Below the pieces are notes generated by a model. It searched no databases. It saw only the letters and a program-made list of their open reading frames with translations, and had not been told where the DNA came from. From positions 434,001-498,000 of the forward strand of contig OU452198.1 in assembly GCA_911728435.2 (NCBI GenBank): a stretch of DNA of 64,000 nucleotides, written 5' to 3'. Made by a program: the position numbers and the translations under genes. The DNA comes from Apoderus coryli. Lineage: Eukaryota > Arthropoda > Insecta > Coleoptera > Attelabidae. Positions 48,917-60,900 of this stretch are shown here, piece by piece; the stretch's first letter is position 1, and the number at the start of each line of letters is the position of its first letter.

Positions 48917-51900
48917 TTTTTTTAAAACTACTTATTTATGTATAAAATGACCAAAAAGAAGTATTTCCGGTGAAATTAAAAAAAAAAATTTTTTCATGAA
49001 ACTAATAGTCTCCATATATACATATATTACATATATGATATGGAGAGCTAATAAGTAGTTTTAAAAAAATGTCTGTCTGTCTGTCTGTCTGTATCCACGA
49101 AAACGCAAAAAGCGCTTAACAGATTTTAACCAAATTTGGTACAAAAATACTATTGGACATGGCAAGGAGCTGATTAGATTTTTGGAAACATTGAGCGTAG
49201 GCAAAGGGTTTAAAAGAGGGTTCAAAAATTAAAAAAATTCATAGTTCTTAAACTTATCCGAAATACTGCATAATTTTTTACGCATTTAATCGAATATAAC
49301 CTAAAATATTGAACATAAAATATTAGACCACATTGGCGTTCGAAAATAGTGTAAAATGGGGTAAAAAAGATTTAAAAAAAAAACGTATTTCTTAAAAATA
49401 GCAGAAATATTAACTAGTTATTTATAGTTTTGATAGAATATAACCTATAAAATGTGTCATAAATAACTTACTTTCATAGGCGTTCGTAAATAGTGGAAAA
49501 GGGGTCAAAACATAAAAAATATATATATCCTAAACTTATTCGAAATATGGAATAATTTTTCATAGTTGTGATACAATATAAGCTAAAAAATATTCCATAA
49601 AAAAATTGGTTCACACAGGCGTTCGAAAATAGTTTAAAAAAAGGGTCAAAAACGAAAAAAAATGTTTCTCAAATATACCAGAAAAATTGGCTAATTATAT
49701 ATAGCTTTGATATAAGATAACCTAAAAAATGCAGCATAAAATTTTTATTTACATAGGCGTTCGTAAATAGCAGAAAAAGGGGTAAATAAAAAAAAATTAA
49801 AATGTAAAAATTTTTATATTTAACAAAATGAATTGGTGTTAAAAATACACGACAAAAATTAATGTACCATAGGCGTCCGTGAAAATTCTATAAAAGGGTC
49901 AGAAAAAATTTGTATCCGTGATAACTCAAAAACCACTTAACGGATTTTAACCACATTTGGTACGAAAATACTACAGGATATTTATAGGTGGTGATTAACA
50001 TTGAGCGTAGGCAAGGGGTTTAAAAGAGGGTTCAAAAATTTAAAAAATCATAGTTCTTAAACTTATCCGAAATATTGAATAATTTTTTATAGTTGTGATA
50101 GAATATAACCTAAAAAATGTTACATAAAAGAATTATTTCACACAGGCGTTCGAAAATAGTCTTAAAAAAGGGTCAAAAACGAAAAAAAAATGTTTCCCAA
50201 ATATACCAGAAAAATTGGCTAATTATATATAGCTTTCATATAAGATAACCTAAAAAATGCAGCATAAAATTTTTATTTACATTGGCGTTCGTAAAAAAGA
50301 GGTAAAATAAAAAAATTTAAATGTTAAAAATTTTATATTTAACTAGTTGAATTGGTGTTAAAAATACACGACAAAAATTAATGTTCCATAGGCGTCCGTG
50401 AAAATTCTATAAAAGGGTCAGAAAAAAATTGTATCCGTGATAACTCAAAAACCACTTAATGGATAACTTACAACATGCAGCATAACAATTTTGTTTACAT
50501 AGGCGTTCGTAAATAGTAGAAAAGGGGGCAAAATAAATTTTATAATAAAGCTAAAAAAAATCAATTAATTTGCGTTCAAGAACTTGGCCTAGATCTGAAA
50601 TATAAAATATCTGCGTATAAATAGTGCCTCCAAAAAGAAGAAAAAGGCACAAAACCCGATACTTAAAAAAAAATAGCTGATGTCTAAAACAAAACAAAAA
50701 TTTATTAAATTTAGATAAATGACAAAAAGGTCATAAAATTATTACTTTTACACTTAAATATGGAGAGCTATTCGTGCCTCGAGGGCAACAGTTTATTGAT
50801 GTTGAGTTGCGGTCATTTTGCCACATGATGAATGCTTGACGCTTAGTGTCTATTAGTCTTTGTATCTCTTCATCATTTTCGTCGAACGAATCCTGATGAT
50901 TTCGGTGCACATAGACTAGCGTCTCCTCACCAGCAGAGTGCACCTAAATCACCACCAGTGTTCTTCAATATCATCCAGATATTCTTTCGGGAGCTTGTCC
51001 TGCAGGTGTTCCTGAAAACCCAGTTTCGCTCTGTTGTCAACCTTGCTAACTCCCCAACTACTAGCTTCTGTATATAATAATAAAAGTCCGACATTTAATT
51101 TACATGAAGGTTTCGAGAATTTTGAATGTTTGGACCATCCTATAACTGAAACATCTGGTTATCTTTTTTAATATATGCTTTTATCTTTGGACTAACTCAT
51201 AAACAAACAAATATTCTCGATGAGAAAAAGGTCGTTATTTATGTAAAACTTCTTTTAGGAATATTTGTTAAAAGCTAAAAGATAATAAATTTGTTACTTG
51301 CAGATGTTGTTGTTGTTGTTACGAAAAGATTAGACTTCTAGGTATAAAACTATAAAAATAAGAGAAACTATCCAAAATTTTCCAAATATATATACAGGGG
51401 AGGACAAAAGTAAATTCTATTGTCAGTGTGTCTACAGTTTTTTTTTTGGAGTTTCTTAAAATAAAATATGACTGAAGGTTATTTTCCTCCTCTTTTTCTT
51501 TCAGATAGATACAATTGTAAGCAGTGGGTTTAAGTCGGTTAGTCAATGTATACATGATTTAACACAGAAACAGTCTTCTGGCCTTAGAAGAAAATCCAAG
51601 CGTAAGGCAATTTCCCTGGATGATTCAATAATTCAGAATATACCACTTTTACAGGATTTAGCATATCATTCGCATAAAACTGAAATACTCAATTACATTG
51701 AGATGAAAGAAGTAAGACAGCAAATAATGGTAAAACACAATTTTATTGAATACAACAAACAAATTTTAGCAACAAGACGAGGAAGAAAGACAAAACGCCA
51801 TTACAAAAGGTTTAATTCAAACTTGTGGTTGTTGTTTTGATGAGGAGGTGTTACCAAAGGATGTTTTTATGTGTAACAAGGATTGCAAGTTTTGTCGAGA

Positions 51901-54900
51901 ATGTATTCAAAGAAACGCGGAAATTGCTATGGGCGAAGGGAAATGTAAAGTTATGTGTATGGCACAGTGTGATGGGGAGTTTAGTTTGCAGGTATGTATC
52001 AATGAGTTTCTTTTTCACTATTATCTTATTTGTTTATTGTATTGTTTTTTTAAAGGTTTTACAGAGTATTCTACCTCCAAATATGTTTACAAAATTGGCG
52101 CAACGCAATATGCTGGAAGAAGTGAGTTAATTTTTATTGATTTTTTCTAATTAGAATAGAATAAAAGTTCGACCGACAACGCTCTACAACAGAAAGCTCT
52201 AGCCTTAAAGGGCTTAGTTGTCTAGAGATACAGGGTGTCAAAGATTCAAATTTAAAATCGATAATTTGCCATAATTCAAAAACGCCTTTAAATATTTTTT
52301 CAAATTTAGTGACTGCTCCTTAAAAAAGTCATATTTTGACATAAAAAAAAAACATTAATTAGCCGACATTTAACAAATTTTCCAGATTGCAATCGAATAA
52401 ATTTTAAATGTTTAGAAATTTTTGAGCATTGTATTTGTTAATTTTTTTTTAAGGGCAAAAAAGTAATACTTCGAATTATCTTTTTGAATTTTTTAGATTT
52501 GAATTCATGATTTCTTTAGCGTGTAACTATAAGCTCCTAGAGGTGATCTACGGGGTATCTCAAACATGTTTCTATTTATTTTCAATATTTTTAGGTACGG
52601 TAGAACGTAATAGAAAAATTTTCAGAATTTTTTGAGATTGATTTATGAAATTATTGCACAGGATGGTTAAAAAGTGTTTCAAAAAAAATTTAATTTGAAG
52701 TTTTTTGTATATTTTTAGGTAGAATGGGCTCATGTGATCTATTTAGAATTTTACCAGTTAGGTAGTTGGAACCTATTTTATTAAAATTAAAAGACAATAT
52801 TTGTTATCAGGCTGTGGCGTCATTGGTACGGCATGCGAAAAGTTAGGGGTTCGAATCCCAGCTCTGGCAATTTTTTTGAATTTTTTGTTTTGATTTTTTT
52901 TTATTTTTTTTTTAATTTTTTTTTATTTTTTTTTAATTTTTTTTTTAATTTTTATTTTTGTAATTTTTTTTTCTGAATTTTTTTTTTTAAATTTTTTAAC
53001 TTTTTTTTATAAAATTGTTATACAGTTTGTATGTGTCCCGTTTAAAATTTTACCAGTTAGGTAGTTGGAACTTATATTATTAAAATTAAAAGACAATATT
53101 TGTTATCAGGCTGTGGCGTCATTGGTAGGGCATCCGAAAAGTTAGGGGTTCGAATCCCAGCTCTGGCAATAATTTTTTGAATTTTTTGTTTTGAATTTTT
53201 TTTTTTTATTTTTGTTTTGATTTTTTTTTTATTTTTTTTTAATTTTTTTTTGATTTTTTTTTTAATTTTTATTTTTTTAATTTTTTTTTCTGAATTTTTT
53301 TTTTTAAATTTTTTAACTTTTTTTTATAAAATTGTTATACAGTGTGTATGTGTCCCATTTAAAATTTTACCAGTTAGGTAGTTGGAACTTATATTATTAA
53401 AATTAAAAGACAATATTTGTTATCAGGCTGTGGCGTCATTGGTAGGGCATCCGAAAAGTTAGGGGTTCGAATCCCAGCTCTGGCAATAATTTTTTTGAAT
53501 TTATTTTTTGAATTTTTGTTTTGAATTTTTTTTTGAATTTATATTTTTTTAATTTTTTTTCTGAAATTTTTTAACTTTTTTTTTAAATTTTTTTTTTATT
53601 TTTTTTTACAACCCTCAATGACTTTTGTCATAGATAAGACTACCACAAAACGACTGGGAAATCCCAAGGGGATTTCTTGTTTTGACATAAACAATATTTA
53701 AAAAAAATGAACCAGTGGCATGCTATAGGGGTTAGTAGCCTTTTTTATACCCTTATTTCTTACATCACTGGAACAAATATATTGTTTTAAAAACTTTTTA
53801 TGGGTCTAAAGGAATTTGCTTTAAAAAAAACGTCTGGAATCAGAGGGTGCGTATGTATCCATACCTCATTTTTCAAAAAAGTTTCTACTTTCAACTTTAC
53901 TTGCAGTTTTGTTTAGATTTTTTTTTCAATTTTTTTTTTGTTTTTTTTTTTATTTATTTTTTTTTGAAATTTTTTAACTTTTTTTAAAATTTTTTTTTTT
54001 AATTTTTTTTTACAACCCTCAATGACTTTTGTCATACATAAGACTACCACAAAACGACTGGGAAATCCCAACGGGATTTCTTGTTTTGACATAAACAATA
54101 TTTTAAAAAAATGAACCAGTGGCATGCTATAGGGGTTAGTGGCCCTTTTTATACCCCTATTTTTTACATCACTGGAACAAATGTATTGTTTTAAAAATTT
54201 TTTATGGGTCTAAAGAAATTTGCTTTTAAAAAAAAGTCTGGAAGTAGACGGTGTGTATGTATACATGTAAAAAGTATTCTTGATTATTTTAAAATTATTT
54301 AATAAAAGTCTAAAAACCACACCCAAAATCATTTATTATTTGTCATCACATAAAACAACGTATTTCTAACAGCTCTTGTTAACATCTTTCTTCTATTATA
54401 TTTTGTTATCTTCTAATATTCTCATTACTCGTTCGGCCACCCTTGTTATATCGTAAGCAAAACCTGTTTGTCTGGTGTGACGTAGGCGAACCATGTCGGA
54501 ATGTACTTTACAGGGGATGATTGCTAACATACATACCTCATTTTTGCAAAAAAGTTTCTACTTTCAACTTTACTTGCAGTTTTGTTTTGATTTTTTTTTT
54601 AATTTTTTTTTTTTAATTTTTTTAACTTTTTTTTTAATTTTTTTTTACAACCCTCAATGACTTTTGTCATAGATAAGACTACCACAAAACGACTGGGAAA
54701 TCCCAAGGGGATTTCTTGTTTTGACATAAACAATATTTTAAAAAAATGAACCAGTGGCATGCTATAGGGGTTAGTAGCCTTTTTTATACCCCTATTTCTT
54801 ACATCACTGGAACAAATATATTGTTTTAAAAACTTTTTATGGGTCTAAAGGAATTTGCTTTTAAAAAAAAGTCTGGAAGTAGACGGTGTGTATGTATACA

Positions 54901-57900
54901 TGTAAAAAGTATTCTTGATTATTTTAAAATTATTTAATAAAAGTCTAAAAACCACACCCAAAATCATTTATTATTTGTCATCACATAAAACAACGTATTT
55001 CTAACAGCTCTTATTAACATCTTTCTTCTATTATATCTTGTTATCTTCTAATACTCTCATCATTACTCGTTCGGCCACCCTTGTTATATCGTAAACAAAA
55101 CCTGTTTCTCTGGTGTGACGTAGGCGAACCACGTCGGAATGTACTTTACAGGGGATGATTGTTAACATACATACTTCATTTTTTCAAAAAAGTTTCTACT
55201 TTCAACTTTACTTGCAGTTTAAGTTTGGAGGCAAATTCCTGCAAAACCGTTCACTTTAGATCCAAAAAAAGTTACTACTGTTTGAAGCAAAAATGAACAG
55301 GGAATTTAAAAAAAAAATATATTTGTTCCAGTGGCGTAAAAATAGGGGGATAACAAGTGTCACTAACCCCTATAGCATGCCATTGGTTAATTTTTTTAAA
55401 ATATTGTTTATGTCAAAAATATGACTTTTTTAAAGGATATAGCGGTCACTAAATTTGAAAAAAATATTTAAAGGGGTTTTTGAATTATGGCAAATTTTAT
55501 CGTATCGTATCTCAGGCACTTGCAGGCTTTAGTTTAGAGGCAAATTCCTGCAAAACCGTTCACTTTAGACCTATAAAAAGTTATTACTTTGTTAAGCAAA
55601 AATGAACAGGGAATTTAAGAAAAATTAAAAAAATATATTTATTCCAGTGGCGTCAAAAATAGGGGGATAAAAAGTGTCACTAACCCCTATAGCATGCCAC
55701 TGGTTGATTTTTTAAAAATATTGTTTATGTCAAAAAATGACTTTTTTAAATAACATATCGGTCACTAAATTTGAAAAAAATATTTAAAGAAGTTTTTGAA
55801 TTATGACAAATTTTTTTACATATTACACAAAACAGCTCTTACAAATATGGAAAACAAACAAAACAAAATTATGAAATGAGGGAATTAATAATACTCTGTC
55901 TCCTCCACTAAATTTCAATATATATTCATAAATCTGGTCGTATTCTAATTATCATTGGGTTCTTATAACATACATGTTTCGGTCATATATATGGCCATCC
56001 TCAGTGTTATACAAAAGTTACATTGTCACATAATATTGAAGTTTACTGGAATAAAAAATAAAAAAAATTTCTTTAAAAATTCTACATTCTTAAAACTAAC
56101 TCAACTAAAAGAACATTATACTTCAAAATTATGAAACCTTCATATAAAATCTCCAAATCCAAATACTCTTGTACGGTATAAAGACAGTTACCACAAAAAT
56201 GATTTTTAATACTACTTTCAAATTTTGAGAACGGCAACGGTGTTACACTATCTGGCAATACAGTAAAGAAATTTGGATTCAGTGAGTATTTGAAGGATTT
56301 CGTTAATTTATATTTATTTATTTATCTATTTACGGACAAAGTCAATTATTACAACACGAAAATATAAAAATAAAAAACAGGCGTGAGAATCACTTACTAA
56401 ACTAATTAAATTACTAATTGCGCAATACTAATCGCAAAAGTAGTTGTGAAAATCGAAAGCCACATCAAGTGCCGCAGGAACTCATTAGTCGGGGAGAAAA
56501 AGTCGAGTCCCAGACCCGAAAAACCGATTGGCCAAACGACAATTAATGATCTGTGAAATAACAAAATAAAATCAGAAAAAAAGCCAGGTGGAATCTTAAA
56601 TTTTCATCTAATTGACATCTAGGTAAAGGCAGCTGGTCTTGATGATTTGGAGTATTGCCCAGCCTGCGATTTCGCGAATATACCCGCGCCTGGTGATAAG
56701 CTGTTCCGTTGTATGAATCCTGAATGCATGAAGGAAACTTGTCGACAGTGTAAAGAACCATCTCATGTGCCCCTTCGATGTGAAGAGGTGGAAAAGGATC
56801 AGGAAACTAAAGCGAGGACGTATATTGAGAACCAGATGACCGAGGCATTGCTAAGGTAACATTAATAAATATTTCGAGACATTTCATTATGTTTTGGCGT
56901 TTCTCTAGGACTTGCTACCAATGCAATGCGAAGTTCTTTAAAGAAGAGGGTTGCAATAAGATGACTTGTTCGTGTGGGGCCAAGATGTGTTACGTTTGCA
57001 GAAAACCAGTCATCGATTACAAGCATTTTAATGGTATTGGAGGGACCGAACTTAATAAGTAAGTCTTGCAGATTTTTTTTTTTTTTGTTTATGAACTTAT
57101 TGAATTTTGCAGGAAATTTGCGAAACCTTTAGGGATTTCACTTTTTTTTTGTGCGATTTCGGTGGTGAGGAGCTAAAGCTCAACATTACTGAAGAAATTA
57201 GCGTTTTAGGTGCAGTTATACCGGGAGTGTTCCAGATTAACGAAAGTACTTTGAAGTTTGTTTGATTTTGTGGCCAAATAACATATTTTTTCTATAAATA
57301 ACCGTTTTTGAGTTGCGATTTTTTAAAGCCTTCATTCGAATATTTATTTATTTACGGGCAAACGCCCATTTTATACAAAATTACAATAAATAAAAATAGT
57401 TCTACAATAAAACACTTCAAAAGAATTAGACAATCGAAAAATGTCAAATAAAAATCAATCATAAATAAAATGGATAATAATAAGATACACGATCAATACT
57501 TCACTATTATAAAGCAATATGGTACAACACAACGTATCAATTATCAAAGAGGTGCCCTACTGAACCCAAAAAGGTATTTCTCGGGACAAAAAAATCCAGT
57601 GTCTCTTCACTGTCATTGGCGAGACGCATTGAGCGCGCCAAAAATGAATTCCAACCATAATTTGTTCTGGAATGTGTCTGGTGAAACATACGCCTCGTAC
57701 GCGTTGCACGATATGGAACATGAATTCCAATCTTGCCCAAAAGAACGGGACAATTCAACCTTCCATTTATAAGGTCATACAATAAAATCAAAGCATGTCT
57801 CTGTCGTCGATCACCCAGCGTGTCAATGCCAAGGTAGGACTCTAAGTCGGCATATAATTCAAAACGATTCTCAAAAATAAAGTCTATGTGCAGTTTGTAG

Positions 57901-60900
57901 GCTAGGTATCTAAGAAATTTGTGCTGTACCTGCTCAATTTTTGCTAGATGCACAGTATAATGTGGAGACCACACAGCCGACGCTTACTCAAAGCACGGTC
58001 TGACCAAACTTGTGTAAAGAAGCCTCAGAGAATCGACATGTGTGAACTCCCGTGAGCAACGTTTATTGAAGCCAAGAACCTTCAGAGACCTTGAGACCAT
58101 TGAAGTTATATGTGGAATAAGCCACTATCAAGCACGACTCCAAGATCCTTAACTGTAGTAACCAATTTAAGGGAAGTCTGGTTCAGTGAGTAATCGAAAA
58201 GAGTGGTCCGTCTTGATCTCGAAAAGGACATAAAACAACACTTATCAACATTCAGATGCATATCATTCCCAACACACCACTCGTGAAGAGCTCCAAGGTC
58301 AGACTGCAATCTCTCGCAATCTTCAGTTTTGTTGACTATCGTAAATAGTTTGAGATCATCAGCGAACAAGAGAAAATCGCTCGAAGTAAAACATCTGGCG
58401 ATGTCATTAACGAAAATATTAAAAAACAGTGGTCCCAAGTGGGGGACGCCAGATGATACTTTTATCTCAGTAGAAATAAAGCCCTTGACCTTAACGTATT
58501 GAATTCTGTTATCAAGGTAGCTACTCATCCATTCGAGCATGCGTCCGCCGATGCCAACCTCAGCCAACTTTATCAATAAGATTTTATGATTTACATGATC
58601 GAAGGCTTTGGAGAAATCGGTATACACTGAATGTACCTCCGATCCACTCTCTAGAGCATTAATAATAAAGTTGGTGTATTTTAACAGACTATAGGTAAAG
58701 GCGCCAAGCAAACAGGAATCTGAAAAAAGTGCTGATTAAAATTTTCATTTACCGTGGCAGATAGCTTTCAAAACTTGTAACCAATATCCCTCAGGCAACA
58801 GAACAGAACAGAATGGCAACATCGCAATTTATTTAAACATGCCCGCGTGGTATAGCACGTTCGTGCATCATGTATCGCCTAGCAGACGGGAGTTCGACAG
58901 CCCTATCATTTTTTTAGTACAACACACCTAGCTTAGGTCAATGATCTCTTAGCATAAGACGTATGGACTTTGACATTTGACGTGTAGCGGTTGACATTTG
59001 ACGTATAGCGTTGACATATTGTCACGTTTAGGTTTAACGTGAACTACGAGGGCATTGAAAATCTAAGAGATTGAAACACCGAATACCAAGTTTAAATAGA
59101 CTAAGTTTATTAAAGTTGAGAAGAGTTTACAAAATGATGAAACTTAGATTAGAGACTATAGAGTTATAATAATATAATACAAATAATATTACTTACATTA
59201 AAATATAAGAGACCACATACGGTCAAGTTGCACTATGGTTCACATTTTACTGCCTTCAGGTTTTCTTACTATTATTTAAGTAAGTTTTCTTTATTTGGGT
59301 TGTAGGTCGTAAACAATAAAACTCAGTTTTAAATATCACTAACGTTTCGATCTATATTAGATCATCCTCAGAGTGCTGATTTCTTTTACATTGTAACACA
59401 AAATTTTTGTGATTCACAAAATTCGCTAATTGTTTGTTTGTGTTGGCCCAGAGTTTCAAGTTGTGGTATGCATCGTCACCATATTCTCGTTTGATGTTAC
59501 TTAGAAAACCCATTGCTGTTGGCGCGTAGAACAATTCCCAAAAGTTATAATATTTTGCTAAGTTTTTTTTGACCTTCTGTTAAATATTTAAGTAAGTTTT
59601 CTTTATTTGGGTTGTAGGTCGTAAACTTACTTAAATATTTAACAGAAGGTCAAAAAAACTTAGCAAAATTTCTTACTATTAATTTCAAAATTAGATCTGT
59701 ACTCGTGACAATATTCTTACCCCCACCACCTCTTGGGAACCGGAATTTCGACATCTCAGAATATAATTTCTCCCCTATTTTCTCAGAAAAATATGAAAAT
59801 TTGGCAACGCTGCATGGGTTTTCGGTGCTAAATTCTGGGAATGTAAATATGTCAAATTTATCCCTAAATGGCGGTGTTGGGAACAAAAAATCATGGACCT
59901 ATGTCTGTTCTATAACCATATTGTATAGACAATAATTTCCAACTTTAGGGACATACGTTATTGCGTCAAGGTTTTGACATTTTACGTGATTTTAATCGGA
60001 TCACAAAAAATTACCCTTGTTTTCAGCCGAACAAGTATTTGGTGTTAATTTCGGCACATCCTGTATAAACGGTAACAACTTTTTCTTTGAAATTGAAGTT
60101 GGTTGGTTTTAGGTCAATTATAGAAACAAAGTAATTCCTCTGTCGACGTTTCGACTTTTATTAAGTCATCCTCAGGACAGTGAACAATTTGTTTCTTTTG
60201 TCAATATTTTCCATTGTGAAGGACATTTACATATGATGAAATCAAAAAGTTTTAGTTTATACACTATTAAAATAGCAAAATATATGTTTAAAAGAAACCC
60301 CCTTTGTTCACTGACCTGATGATGACTTACTAAAAGTCGAAACGTTGACAGAGGAATTACATTGTTTCTATAATTGACCTAAAACCAACCAACTTCAATT
60401 TGAAAACACTTAAAGGTCACTAACACAACAGTTTTTCTTTGAAGGTGTCCACTATTCAGTGACAACATCGAAATGAATCAACATAACGTGTTGGAGGCAG
60501 CTAACAAAGCTAAACAAGACCTCGACCCGAAAATGTTAAAACACGATCCTACTGCTGATGTCGAAACTCATTTCCAGGAACGTAAGAAAGTCGTACAACA
60601 ACCGCATTTGGTGGCCATACAACAGCATGTAAGTTAAACCGTATTTACCAAAATTTAATTTTTTTCATGGATTCTCCATTAATACTCAGTGGTGGTTCGT
60701 GGTTTTTGAAAGAGGGTGGGCACATGAAAAAATTTACGTACTATTTTTTGTACATGAAGTCATGCTCCACAAATGACACAAATATATATTACCAAACATG
60801 TTTCGGAGCTTCAAGCTCCATCATCACTGGCCATGCAATCAGCAAAGAAAAGCTACATTGCAATGTGCAGAGAACTTAGAATTATTAATAAATAGAGCAC

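Larger units (their letters stand above)
52400..55810. repeat. complex repeat block in RNF216 intron 12
   Basis: First come three ~305-bp units with tRNA-like heads (52810, 53109, 53426) and T-rich tracts. Then three units contain ACCACAAAACGACTGGGAAA (about 53642, 54046, 54675) and GAACCAGTGGCATGCTATAG, with a 638-bp period between the last two. Inverted fragments at 55340-55400 and 55640-55700 close a foldback. No gene is present. Confidence 0.75.
60092..60431. mobile_element. palindromic hammerhead element at a splice acceptor, 12-bp duplication
   Basis: The palindromic part (60090-60401) has the arm end AATTGAAGTTGGTTGGTTTT, with a minus-strand hammerhead in the left arm and a plus-strand one in the right. 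TTTTTCTTTGAA flanks it at 60080-60091 and 60432-60443. The right copy forms the polypyrimidine tract of the exon 15 acceptor (G|GTG follows at 60444/60445). Confidence 0.78.

Noticed and set aside
52810..53485. Functional tRNA genes
   Set aside because: Only A/B-box and T-arm-like parts are present; the acceptor and anticodon arms do not pair.
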